Made by a program: the position numbers and the translations under genes
Origin: Clostridia bacterium
GTDB lineage: Bacteria; Bacillota; Clostridia; Oscillospirales; Acutalibacteraceae
Direction of reading: 5' to 3'
Length of the DNA stretch: 34,748 nt
Assembly (NCBI GenBank): GCA_017512465.1
Contig: JAFWGH010000148.1
Location: 1 to 34,748 of the forward strand
In this document: positions 8,452 through 16,443 of the stretch, in pieces
How the letters are laid out: the number at the start of each line of letters is the position of its first letter
Numbering within the stretch: the first letter of the stretch is position 1
Notes under the pieces: model-generated
Databases searched by the model: none
What the model was told of the DNA's origin: nothing
The model's input: only the letters and a program-made list of their open reading frames with translations

Positions 8452-9725
8452 ATGCAAGAGATTTTACATTTCATTTATTATTGAGAAGCGATAAAACGCA
8501 AGCGTATTCTAATATTTTATTGGAAAATGAACTCAAAAAAAGCGATTTAAACCCGCAAGATAAGGCACTGGCAACAACTTTGTTTTACGGCGTAATTGAA
8601 AAGCGCATCTGCTTGGATTATCAGCTCTCTACCGTTTTGAGCAAACCCCTAAAAAAGCTCAAGCCGGAGGTTTTAATCATTTTGCGCTTAGGTGCTTATC
8701 AGCTGCTTTTTATGGATAAAATACCTGTGAGTGCAGCGATAAATGAAAGTGTTAAGATGACTAAAAAACACAAGTGTGCCTATGCTTCGGGACTTGTGAA
8801 TGCATGCTTACATCGTATTCATAAGCAAGGACTTTGTTTGCCGGATGAGAATGATGAAAGCTTTTTGAGCGTGAAATACAGCGTTCCGGAGCCGTTAATC
8901 GATTTGTGGCAAAAGGATTATGGGAAGGAGACTACAAGAGAAGTACTCAAATCCTTATCCTGTAAACCGCAAACCGTGATTCGTGTTAATACACTTTTAA
9001 CCGATGTGGATGCACTGCAGGCATCTTTATGTGAAAGCGGTGTCGTTACTCATAAAAATGCGTGGTGTGAACATTCACTCGTTATAGAAAAAAGCGGCGA
9101 TATTACTGCTTTAAAGCAGTTTCAGGCCGGACTGTTTCATGTTGAGGATACGGCTGCGCAAAAAGCGGCATTGCTGTTGAATGCCAAAGCCGGTGAGCGG
9201 GTACTCGATACCTGTGCGGCACCCGGCGGAAAGAGCTTTACAGTTGCCGAGCAAATGGGCAGCGGCTCATTAAGTGCATGTGATTTGTATGAAAACCGCG
9301 TTGCGCTTATAAAAAGCGGAGCAGAACGGCTGCATATTGATTTTATTGAAGCGTTGGTGATGGATGCTACGCAGTATGAACCCGCTTTAGGACTGTTTGA
9401 CAGGGTGCTTTGTGATGTGCCTTGTTCCGGATTGGGCATTATCAGAAGAAAGCCGGAAATACGCTATAAAAGTTTGGAAGAATTATCGGCTTTTCCCGCT
9501 ATACAATTAAAAATATTAAAAACATCTTTTAGATATTTAAAACCCGGCGGTACACTTGTGTATTCCACCTGTACTCTTAATCGTGCCGAAAATGAGGAAG
9601 TTATTGCGGCGTTTACGGCTGAGCATGCACAGAATGCAAAGGTAATATTACAAAAAACATTTTTGCCGCATATCGACCATACCGATGGCTTTTTTGCGGC
9701 AGTGATAGAAAAACATGAATCATAA
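8448..9725 (+). CDS. rsmB: 16S rRNA (cytosine-967-C5) methyltransferase
   Basis: A 425-aa RsmB. The N-terminal NusB-like RNA-binding domain (about 1-140) shows KALATTLFYGVIEKR and RLGAYQLLFMDKIPVSAAINESV. The C-terminal Rossmann methyltransferase has the SAM-binding VLDTCAAPGGKS at about 253. Its two conserved cysteines lie in DVPCSGLG (about 322) and YSTCT (about 370). It methylates C967-equivalent positions of 16S rRNA. The start is coupled by an ATGA overlap with yugP, and the end overlaps rlmN by 11 bases. The order fmt-yugP-rsmB-rlmN-prpC-prkC is conserved in Clostridia. Confidence 0.96.
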   Translation: MNARDFTFHLLLRSDKTQAYSNILLENELKKSDLNPQDKALATTLFYGVIEKRICLDYQLSTVLSKPLKKLKPEVLIILRLGAYQLLFMDKIPVSAAINESVKMTKKHKCAYASGLVNACLHRIHKQGLCLPDENDESFLSVKYSVPEPLIDLWQKDYGKETTREVLKSLSCKPQTVIRVNTLLTDVDALQASLCESGVVTHKNAWCEHSLVIEKSGDITALKQFQAGLFHVEDTAAQKAALLLNAKAGERVLDTCAAPGGKSFTVAEQMGSGSLSACDLYENRVALIKSGAERLHIDFIEALVMDATQYEPALGLFDRVLCDVPCSGLGIIRRKPEIRYKSLEELSAFPAIQLKILKTSFRYLKPGGTLVYSTCTLNRAENEEVIAAFTAEHAQNAKVILQKTFLPHIDHTDGFFAAVIEKHES

Positions 9726-10779
9726 AACCGATATTAAATCATTCAATAAAACTGAATTGGAAGAGCTGTTGAGCCAAAGAGGCTTACCGAAATATCGCGC
9801 GGCGCAAATATTTCAATGGCTTCATGTTCAGGGTGTGCGTTCATTTGATGAAATGACCAATTTATCAAAAGAGCTGCGCAGCTCTTTACAAGCGGATTTC
9901 TATATTCCGTTTTGCACCATAGAGCGCAAGTTGGTATCGCAAAAAGATGATACCGTAAAGTATTTGTTCTCTTTGTACGATGGTAATACGGTTGAAAGTG
10001 TTTTGATGCATTACAAATACGGCTACAGTATTTGCGTTTCTTCACAAGTCGGTTGTAAAATGGGCTGTAAGTTTTGTGCTTCCACTATAAACGGCTGTGT
10101 CAGAAACCTCAGCGCCGGAGAAATACTCAGCCAAATTCACGCAGCGCAAAATGATATGCATATTCGTATTTCTCATGTGGTATTAATGGGAATGGGTGAA
10201 CCGCTCGATAATTTTGAGAATGTGATGCGCTTTTTGGAGCTGGTCAGTGATAATGCCGGCATTAATATTTCCGCAAGAAACATTTCTCTTTCTACATGCG
10301 GCATTGTGCCGAAAATCAAAGAATTAGAAAATAAAAAACTGCAAATTACTTTATCGGTTTCTTTGCATGCACCTAATGATTCCATTCGTTCTGAAATGAT
10401 GCCCGTTAATAATAAGTGGGGTGTTGAAGAATTGTTATGCGCATGCAGAAGTTATGTAAAAGCAACATCGAGGCGTATCAGCTTTGAATACGCCATGATA
10501 TCCGGTGTGAATGATTCTGCGACATGTGCGCACGATCTGGGCAAAAAGCTGCAGGGTATGCTTGCACATGTTAATCTCATACCGGTCAATACAGTTAAAG
10601 AAAACTCTTTTCATAAAAGTGATAAAGCACATATTGAAGCTTTTATCGATATTTTAAAAAAATACGGTGTCAATGCTACTGTCAGGCGCACATTGGGTTC
10701 TGATATTAACGCTTCATGTGGTCAGCTGCGCTCAGCCGCCATGCAGGAGCATCCACTGCAAAAGGAGGTATCCGATTGA
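9715..10779 (+). CDS. rlmN: Dual-specificity 23S rRNA/tRNA adenine-C2 methyltransferase
   Basis: A 354-aa radical SAM enzyme that methylates A2503 of 23S rRNA and A37 of some tRNAs. The [4Fe-4S] motif CKMGCKFC (CX3CX2C) lies at about residues 114-121. The mechanistic C-terminal Cys is in GSDINASCGQLR at about 335. Other family segments are GMGEPLDNFENV, LSTCGIVP and SLHAPND. The start overlaps rsmB. The C-terminus overlaps the TTG start of prpC, and the SD of prpC lies inside this gene. Confidence 0.97.
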   Translation: MNHKTDIKSFNKTELEELLSQRGLPKYRAAQIFQWLHVQGVRSFDEMTNLSKELRSSLQADFYIPFCTIERKLVSQKDDTVKYLFSLYDGNTVESVLMHYKYGYSICVSSQVGCKMGCKFCASTINGCVRNLSAGEILSQIHAAQNDMHIRISHVVLMGMGEPLDNFENVMRFLELVSDNAGINISARNISLSTCGIVPKIKELENKKLQITLSVSLHAPNDSIRSEMMPVNNKWGVEELLCACRSYVKATSRRISFEYAMISGVNDSATCAHDLGKKLQGMLAHVNLIPVNTVKENSFHKSDKAHIEAFIDILKKYGVNATVRRTLGSDINASCGQLRSAAMQEHPLQKEVSD

Positions 10780-11504
10780 AATTAGCCGGTATTACGGATA
10801 TTGGCAAGGTTAGGCAGAATAATGAAGACAATCTTGCTTTTAATGAACTTGAAAACGCTGCATATTTCATTGTTTGCGATGGTATGGGCGGCGTTGAAGG
10901 GGGAGAGATTGCAAGTGAGATTGCTGTTAAAACTATCTCTGAGCAGATTGAAAATGCCTTTTCTTCCAAAATGAAACCCGCAGCGATTGAGCGCATGCTC
11001 ATATCGGCCGTTACTGCTGCAAATTATAAAATCTATGAATATGCACAAAATAACGATTTGCAGGGTATGGGCACCACGGCAGTTACGGCGGTACTTAAGG
11101 ATGACACGCTCATCATTGCGTACGACGGTGACTCACGCGCCTATTTAATTGATGGCAATATTGAGCAAATAACAACGGACCATACTTATGTAAACGAATT
11201 ATATCGCTTAGGCGAAATAACGCATGAGGAAATGCAAATTGACCCGAGAAAAAATATTATCACGCGCGCATTAGGTGTCAGTGAAGAAATTGAAACGGAG
11301 ACTTTGATGCTTGATGTTGCACCGGGGGCGAAAATCCTTTTGTGTTCGGATGGATTAACAAATTGTTTGAGTGATGAGGCGATTTGTGATATTGTAATGT
11401 CTAATGAAATTGAGAAAGCTGCTGAATTATTGATAGAAAAAGCAAATGAGAATGGTGGAATAGACAATATCACGGTCGGATTGATAGAAAACGAGGAGGC
11501 TTAA
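10776..11504 (+). CDS. prpC: PP2C-type protein phosphatase paired with PrkC
   Basis: A 242-aa PPM/PP2C serine/threonine phosphatase that reverses PrkC phosphorylation. Metal-binding motifs are RQNNEDN near residue 13, DGMGGVEGG at 35, DGDSRAYL at about 115, CSDGLTN at about 190 and GGIDNITV near the C-terminus. The start is TTG at 10776. A strong AAAGGAGG lies at 10761-10768 with 7 bases of spacing, and the resulting N-terminus LAGITDIGKVRQNNEDN matches the family. An upstream ATG at 10716 would lie well inside rlmN and before the SD. TTG overlaps the rlmN stop. prkC follows after a single base. Confidence 0.95.
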   Translation: MKLAGITDIGKVRQNNEDNLAFNELENAAYFIVCDGMGGVEGGEIASEIAVKTISEQIENAFSSKMKPAAIERMLISAVTAANYKIYEYAQNNDLQGMGTTAVTAVLKDDTLIIAYDGDSRAYLIDGNIEQITTDHTYVNELYRLGEITHEEMQIDPRKNIITRALGVSEEIETETLMLDVAPGAKILLCSDGLTNCLSDEAICDIVMSNEIEKAAELLIEKANENGGIDNITVGLIENEEA

Positions 11505-11505
11505 G

Positions 11506-13548
11506 ATGGATAATTTTGTTGGAAAAAGAATTGACGGAAGATATGAAATACAAGAGGTCATCGGCGTTGGCGGCATGGCTGTTGTTTATAAAGCGTACGA
11601 TACCATTGATGATAGAATTGTTGCTGTAAAAATACTCAAAGAAGAGTATCTTGCCAATGAAGAATTTCGCCGCAAATTTAAAAATGAATCAAAGGCGATT
11701 GCCATTTTAAACCACCCCAATATTGTAAAGGTTTATGATGTCAGCTTCGGTGAAAGAATCCAGTATATTGTCATGGAGCATGTCGATGGCATTACACTTA
11801 AAGAGTATATTACCGAGCAAGGCGTGATTAATTGGAAGGAAGCCGTGCATTTTGAAATGCAAATTCTCGCGGCACTTCAGCATGCGCATGATAAAGGTAT
11901 TATTCACAGAGATATTAAGCCGCAAAACATCATTTTATTGCAGGATGGCTCTATAAAGGTTGCGGATTTTGGCATTGCACGCTTTGCGCGCAGCGAAACC
12001 AAAACCATGACCGATGGCGCTATCGGTTCTGTTCACTATATCAGTCCGGAACAGGCGAGAGGTGATTATACCGATGAAAGAGCCGATTTATATTCGGCAG
12101 GTGTTGTGCTGTACGAAATGATAACGGGTAAAGTACCCTTTAATGCCGATAGTGCAGTATCTATTGCCATTATGCAGCTGCAAAAGGAGGCTGAGTCTCC
12201 CACTTATCTTAACCCCTCTATTCCTAAGGGTATTGAGCAGATTACAATGCATGCGATGCAGAAAAATCCCAAGGAGCGTTATCAGAGTGCGGCTGAGATG
12301 CTGATGGATTTAAGAGAAATTTCCGAAAATCCGGTTGCCGTATTCCCGTATATTTATAGTGTTGGTATGCCGTATACACCGCAAGCCGGTGCCGGTGCAG
12401 CAAGTGAAGAACAAAAATTGGCTGAAATGCTTGAAAAAGAAGAGGATAAAGAAGCGGATGAGCTCAATGGCAATAAGACAGATGAGTATTATCGCGAAAA
12501 ATACGGCTTGAATAATGACAAAGAGGAAAAGAAGTCTGTTAATAAGAAAAAGGTAGGTATTATTGTCGGTGTAAGCATTGCCGTTGTTGCGGTTATTGCC
12601 GTTGTTTGCATTATAATTTTCGGCGGTAAAAAAGTAACTGTTCCTAAATTTATCGGTATGTATTACAGCACCGATATTGCAAGAGATGTGCATGATGGTG
12701 TTTATGATAACGGTCAAATTAAGTGCAATATCAAAATTGAATATACCGATGATATGGAAAAATATTCGGATTTTGAAAATGACCAAGTTGTTTATCAAAC
12801 ACCGGATGCCGGTACTAAGATTAAAACCTCAAAGACAGTTACATTAACCATCCTTTCCAATGGCGAGAGTATTCCGGTTCCGGATGTTATCGGCATGACA
12901 AAGGATGCCGCTCAGATTGAGCTTAAGTCCAAAGGCTTCAAGAATATTGCATTTGAAGAAAAACCGAGTAAAGATGTCGCACAGGGAAATGTTATCAGCA
13001 CATCTCCGGATGTCGGCACAAAGATTGATAAAGATACAAAGATTATTGTCTATATCAGCTCCGGCTCCACCTTTAAAATGCCGAATGTGGTCGGCATGAG
13101 CAAGAGCGATGCCGAAAAATTCCTTGCGGATTACAGTTTGAAAATTACCTTCGAGGAAGAAGATAACACCAAAACAAAGAATACAGTTTTGGCGCAATCT
13201 ATCGATGCAGGCACTAAGACAGAGCTCGGCGCTTCAATCACTTTGAAGATTTCTACCGGTAATGAGCCGACAACCGAAAGCACTACCCAAACAACACAAC
13301 CGAGCACGGAAAAGAAAGAAAAGTCAGTTCCCTTGTCCGTTGCTCTTCCGACTGAAAACGGTAATGCAGAGCCGGGCGGCGAAGGCACATTGAGAGTCTA
13401 CCTCGGGAATGAGCGTGTTGTGGAAGCCATTGTAAAATGTAACGGCGGCAGCTATGATTTCACCGTTAAGGGTAAAAGCGGCACAAAATCGGTTGTTGCC
13501 GAAGTAGATGGACAGGAAATATGGAGCGGCACGGTCAACTTTGACTAA
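11506..13548 (+). CDS. prkC: PASTA-domain Ser/Thr protein kinase
   Basis: A 680-aa bitopic membrane kinase that senses peptidoglycan fragments and controls cell-wall growth and spore germination in Firmicutes. The cytoplasmic kinase domain shows the glycine loop GVGGMAVVYKA (20-30), catalytic Lys42, HRDIKPQN at about 136-143 and DFGIAR. An acidic juxtamembrane linker (about 310-345) precedes a membrane helix at about 349-371. Three extracellular PASTA repeats start near 374, 455 and 523. A Thr-rich linker (about 586-605) and an extra, probably beta-rich domain of about 75 residues form the C-terminus. It is paired with prpC just upstream and rsgA downstream. Confidence 0.96.
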   Translation: MDNFVGKRIDGRYEIQEVIGVGGMAVVYKAYDTIDDRIVAVKILKEEYLANEEFRRKFKNESKAIAILNHPNIVKVYDVSFGERIQYIVMEHVDGITLKEYITEQGVINWKEAVHFEMQILAALQHAHDKGIIHRDIKPQNIILLQDGSIKVADFGIARFARSETKTMTDGAIGSVHYISPEQARGDYTDERADLYSAGVVLYEMITGKVPFNADSAVSIAIMQLQKEAESPTYLNPSIPKGIEQITMHAMQKNPKERYQSAAEMLMDLREISENPVAVFPYIYSVGMPYTPQAGAGAASEEQKLAEMLEKEEDKEADELNGNKTDEYYREKYGLNNDKEEKKSVNKKKVGIIVGVSIAVVAVIAVVCIIIFGGKKVTVPKFIGMYYSTDIARDVHDGVYDNGQIKCNIKIEYTDDMEKYSDFENDQVVYQTPDAGTKIKTSKTVTLTILSNGESIPVPDVIGMTKDAAQIELKSKGFKNIAFEEKPSKDVAQGNVISTSPDVGTKIDKDTKIIVYISSGSTFKMPNVVGMSKSDAEKFLADYSLKITFEEEDNTKTKNTVLAQSIDAGTKTELGASITLKISTGNEPTTESTTQTTQPSTEKKEKSVPLSVALPTENGNAEPGGEGTLRVYLGNERVVEAIVKCNGGSYDFTVKGKSGTKSVVAEVDGQEIWSGTVNFD

Positions 13549-13558
13549 AAGTGATTAC

Positions 13559-14446
13559 ATGGCAGATAGAATTATAAAAGGTATCGGCGGTTTTTACTAT
13601 GTTCAAACCGCCGATGGTTTGATTGAATGTAAAGCGCGCGGCAGTTTTCGGCAGAAGAAAATGAAGCCATATGTCGGTGATTATGTAAAAATCTCCATTC
13701 ATGAGAATGCGGAGAATACAATTGATGAGATAATGGACCGAAAAAATGTTCTCATCAGACCGCCTGTTGCGAATATTGACCAATTAGTGATTGTATCGGG
13801 CATGGTGACACCGGCTCCGAATATGTTTGTGATTGATAAACTGTGCGCTGTGTGCGAAATTAAACACATTGAACCGATTATCATTTTTAATAAGACTGAT
13901 TTGAAAGACGGCTCGCACCTTGCCGATATTTATACACACGCAGGTTTCACGAGCTTTTGTGTGAGTGCAAAAACAGGTGATGGTGTGGAAACGCTCGGCA
14001 AACTGCTTGAGGGAAAAACAACTGTTTTTACCGGAAATTCAGGTGCGGGAAAATCATCTTTATTAAATTGCTTGGATGCTTCTTTGAACCTGCAAACAGG
14101 AGAAGTGAGTGAAAAATTAGGCAGAGGCAGGCACACAACGAGAATGTGTGAAATCTTTTCGCTTTGCGGCGGCGAAGTGGTAGATACCCCCGGCTTTTCT
14201 TCGCTTGAAATATCCAAACTGCATACACTGTTAAAAGAGGACTTGCCGTATTGTTTTCGCGAGTTTGAACCGTATTTAACGCAGTGCACCTTTACTTCGT
14301 GTGCACATATAAAGGAAAAAGGCTGTGCTATTAAAAGTGCGCTTGAGGCGGGCGATATCGAATCCTCGCGCTACGAAAGCTACTGTATGCTCTATGAGCA
14401 GTTAAAAGATGTTAAGGATTGGGAAGTACAAAACACAATAAAATAG
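13559..14446 (+). CDS. rsgA: Ribosome small-subunit-dependent GTPase A
   Basis: A 295-aa circularly permuted GTPase that checks late 30S ribosome maturation. An N-terminal OB-fold (about 1-65) precedes the permuted G domain. The guanine-specificity motif NKTD (111-114) comes before the P-loop GNSGAGKSS (about 159) and DTPGFSS. A C-terminal zinc site is formed by C243, C248, H250 and C256. ATG 13559 was chosen over TTG 13541 because it fits the family start, though neither has a good SD. In Bacillus the gene is followed by rpe, thiN and spoVM; here rpe and thiN are absent and spoVM lies 256 bases downstream. Confidence 0.95.
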   Translation: MADRIIKGIGGFYYVQTADGLIECKARGSFRQKKMKPYVGDYVKISIHENAENTIDEIMDRKNVLIRPPVANIDQLVIVSGMVTPAPNMFVIDKLCAVCEIKHIEPIIIFNKTDLKDGSHLADIYTHAGFTSFCVSAKTGDGVETLGKLLEGKTTVFTGNSGAGKSSLLNCLDASLNLQTGEVSEKLGRGRHTTRMCEIFSLCGGEVVDTPGFSSLEISKLHTLLKEDLPYCFREFEPYLTQCTFTSCAHIKEKGCAIKSALEAGDIESSRYESYCMLYEQLKDVKDWEVQNTIK

Positions 14447-14475
14447 CTTCACGCATATTGCTGCGCTTGCATAGA

Positions 14476-14517
14476 ATGCTTTAGATGGAACATGGCCCCA
14501 TCTAATCTTTAAAGCAT
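14476..14517 (+). other. Long interrupted hairpin upstream of the small spore-region genes
   Basis: ATGCTTTA at the left pairs with TAAAGCAT at the right. Inside it AGATGG pairs with CCATCT, with an asymmetric bulge (aatctt) between the two helices on the 3' side. The structure lies 29 bases after the rsgA stop and 15 bases before the GTG of the 49-aa ORF. A T5 run (14526-14530) follows, but 8 bases beyond the stem, so it is a poor intrinsic terminator. It could be a leader element, a weak terminator or an mRNA 3'-end stabiliser. Confidence 0.45.
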
Positions 14518-14532
14518 CGGTGGTGTTTTTGT

Positions 14533-14682
14533 GTGAGACGGCGTGTGCCAAAAGTGTTTTTGATTATACCGGCTATCGCGTTCGGTATGGTATTGGCTTG
14601 GTGCATGCCTCAAAAAGCATTGCTTGTGATTCTCTCACTGCTGCTGATAATATTAGGTTTGGCTTTAATCTTTAAAAGCTAA
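14533..14682 (+). CDS. Small two-helix membrane peptide next to spoVM (49 aa)
   Basis: A GTG-initiated 49-codon frame ending in TAA. It encodes a basic N-terminus (VRRRVPK), a hydrophobic helix at about 8-24, a short polar turn CMPQK at 24-28, a second hydrophobic helix at about 29-47, and a KS end. GGTGG at 14519-14523 is a plausible SD with 9 bases of spacing. The amino-acid pattern (positive-inside start, two clean helices, stop right after the second) is unlikely to be chance in a non-coding gap. The next gene, spoVM, starts 20 bases after the stop with its own strong SD. Location suggests a spore-membrane role; the family is not recognised. Confidence 0.7.
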   Translation: MRRRVPKVFLIIPAIAFGMVLAWCMPQKALLVILSLLLIILGLALIFKS

Positions 14683-14702
14683 TGATATTCGGAGGGTATG
14701 GT

Positions 14703-14780
14703 ATGCAAGTGGTTATTTGGAAAAGTCCTAAGGCGTTAAGCGGATTGTTGAGATTGTTTTTCGGTATTAAAAAGAAATAA
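14703..14780 (+). CDS. spoVM: SpoVM, amphipathic spore-membrane anchor peptide (25 aa)
   Basis: A 25-aa peptide reading MQVVIWKSPKALSG then LLRLFFGIKKK. Compared from memory with the 26-residue Bacillus SpoVM, it keeps Lys7, Pro9, Lys10, Leu12, Gly14, Arg17 and Gly21 and the basic tail. Pro9 matters for recognising the convex forespore membrane in Bacillus. SpoVM recruits and anchors SpoIVA on the outer forespore membrane. The SD GGAGGG (14691-14696) lies 6 bases before the ATG. Position downstream of rsgA matches Bacillus synteny, and sipL and spoIVA, its functional partners, follow immediately. It is easily missed because of its size. Confidence 0.87.
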   Translation: MQVVIWKSPKALSGLLRLFFGIKKK

Positions 14781-14796
14781 GAATCATGATGAGTTT

Positions 14797-14832
14797 TTCC
14801 GGAGGGTGCATTGGCATCCTCCGGAATTTTTT
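14797..14832 (+). terminator. Rho-independent terminator after spoVM
   Basis: TTCCGGAGG (14797-14805) pairs with CCTCCGGAA (14818-14826). GTG/CAT extends the helix through one G-T wobble, giving about 12 base pairs and a 6-base loop. It is followed by six Ts (14827-14832). It separates spoVM from sipL, so sipL-spoIVA need their own promoter. Confidence 0.88.
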
Positions 14833-14833
14833 A

Positions 14834-14862
14834 TCATATTTATCGGCTTGTTCACATATGCT
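14834..14862 (+). promoter_or_regulatory. Sigma-E-like promoter for sipL-spoIVA
   Basis: TCATATT (14834-14840) fits the Bacillus sigma-E -35 pattern KMATATT exactly. After 14 bases comes CATATGCT (14855-14862), which agrees with CATACAHT at 6 of 8 positions. The start codon of sipL lies 29 bases beyond the -10. Both downstream genes are known mother-cell sigma-E targets in other spore formers, which makes the match meaningful. It is a by-eye match, not a measured start site. Confidence 0.6.
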
Positions 14863-14891
14863 TTAATGAAAAAGAATAGGAGTGTACAGGT

Positions 14892-16397
14892 ATGAATACT
14901 ATTAAACGAACCGAATATTGTGTGAATGAAACCATCACACAAAAGAGCGCCGAGCAAAGCGTTGATATGGAAATGAATTTACCCGATTATTGTGCGGATA
15001 TTCAAAATATTTTGCAGTGCTTTGCTTTCGCTAATGTCACCTCCGGCTCCGTATCGGAGGGCATAATTAAGATTGAAGGTACCATTTTGGTAAGGGTTCT
15101 GTATTTGAATGAGGGTGAAATCTATTCCTATGAGCAAAGCGAACCCTTTAGCAAGCGCATAGAGAATGATAACTACGATATTGGTGCTGTCATGAGTTTG
15201 AACACAGCATTACAATACATAAACTGCCGCGCAACCGGCTCAAGGAAGATAGAAGTGCATGGCGCATTTCACATTGATGTTAAAATATCGGCTTGCCGCA
15301 CTGCCAGCGTGATTGATGAAATTGATGAAAAACATATACAAGTCAATAAAGATACGCTAAGTGCGTGCACAGCATGTGCGAATGCCTCCGTTACGGCAAA
15401 TGTAAATCAGATTGTCGATATCGGTACCGATAAACCGCCGATGAGCAGTATTATTCGCACTACGAGTACACCTTACATAGTGGAGACAAAACAAGTTGGC
15501 GGAAAAATACTCATTAAAGCGGAAATCAAAATAAAAACGCTTTATAAAAGTGAGAATGCAAGTGTGGAGTATGTTGAAAATACTTTGCCGCTTTCACAAA
15601 TCATGGATATTGAAGGTATGGATGAAAACAGTACCGTGGATATCAAAATCCGGCTTTCTTCCGTCGATATCACTATCAAACCAAGCGCATTGGGAAATAT
15701 GTCTTTATTGGATATCAGTGTGGGCGCCATGATAAATGCCTGCGCATATAATTGTATCGATTTTCCCGTGGTTAAGGATGCCTATTCAACAGAATATGCT
15801 TGCGATTGCACATTTAAAGAAGTATGTGTTGATAGAATTGTCACAACGCTTTCAAAGAGTTATATGCATGAGTTTGAATCCGATGCTATTTCGGATATCG
15901 CCACGGTTATCGATGTTTGGTGTGATGATATTAACACCGTAGCGAATTTGAACAATCATGATTTGATTCTTTCCGGCTCCTTTAAGGCATATGTCTTATA
16001 TGAGGATATAAACGGGGTTTTAAACTTAAAAAGTAAGCAAACCGAGTTCTCCTTCAGTGAGCCGATTGAAGATGTTAGTCAGATTAAATGCTATCCGGAA
16101 GGTATTATTCTCGGAACAGATTATATGATTGCGGAAAACCACTTGAATTTAAGAACAGATATTAAAATCAGCGCCGTTGTTTTTGAGAGCAAAATGCAAA
16201 AGGTGATTGATGAAATTAATTTAAGTGAAAATCCGATTGAAAAACCCGCTGCTATTTATATTTATTATGCAAAAAAACAAGAAAAGCTTTGGAAAATAGC
16301 GCGAAAATTTCATACCACCGTTGCACGTATTATGAAAGATAATGATATGGAAAACGATGAGATGGAATCGGATATGCCGCTCATAATCAGTGATTAG
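14892..16397 (+). CDS. sipL: SipL-like SPOCS/LysM spore coat morphogenesis protein
   Basis: A 501-aa protein built of three repeated DUF3794/SPOCS-type segments (about 1-130, 160-290 and 300-435) and a C-terminal LysM domain (about 450-500: YYAKKQEKLWKIARKFHTTVARIMKDN, quoted here only as its region). The opening NETITQKSAEQSVDMEM is typical of SPOCS domains. In Clostridioides difficile, SipL binds SpoIVA through the LysM domain and is needed to attach the coat to the forespore. Here spoIVA follows immediately, supporting the same partnership. The SD AGGAG lies 9 bases before ATG 14892, and a sigma-E-like promoter lies upstream. No signal peptide is seen, as expected for a mother-cell protein. 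Confidence 0.9.
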   Translation: MNTIKRTEYCVNETITQKSAEQSVDMEMNLPDYCADIQNILQCFAFANVTSGSVSEGIIKIEGTILVRVLYLNEGEIYSYEQSEPFSKRIENDNYDIGAVMSLNTALQYINCRATGSRKIEVHGAFHIDVKISACRTASVIDEIDEKHIQVNKDTLSACTACANASVTANVNQIVDIGTDKPPMSSIIRTTSTPYIVETKQVGGKILIKAEIKIKTLYKSENASVEYVENTLPLSQIMDIEGMDENSTVDIKIRLSSVDITIKPSALGNMSLLDISVGAMINACAYNCIDFPVVKDAYSTEYACDCTFKEVCVDRIVTTLSKSYMHEFESDAISDIATVIDVWCDDINTVANLNNHDLILSGSFKAYVLYEDINGVLNLKSKQTEFSFSEPIEDVSQIKCYPEGIILGTDYMIAENHLNLRTDIKISAVVFESKMQKVIDEINLSENPIEKPAAIYIYYAKKQEKLWKIARKFHTTVARIMKDNDMENDEMESDMPLIISD

Positions 16398-16443
16398 AGA
16401 TTAAGTAAAATGTGAATTTTTGAAGCAGGAGGATTATTTTTTC

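Noticed and set aside
12310..12798. 162-aa minus-strand frame inside prkC
   Set aside because: Asn/Ile/Phe-rich low-complexity translation antisense to the kinase linker and PASTA region; a shadow frame.
14453..14477. Sigma-E-like pair GCATATT and CATAGAAT upstream of the 49-aa ORF
   Set aside because: Both boxes look good but the spacer is only 10 bases, where about 14 is needed. It also overlaps the hairpin.
14648..14676. TAATATT as a sigma-E -35 for spoVM
   Set aside because: No CATA-type -10 lies at the required distance.
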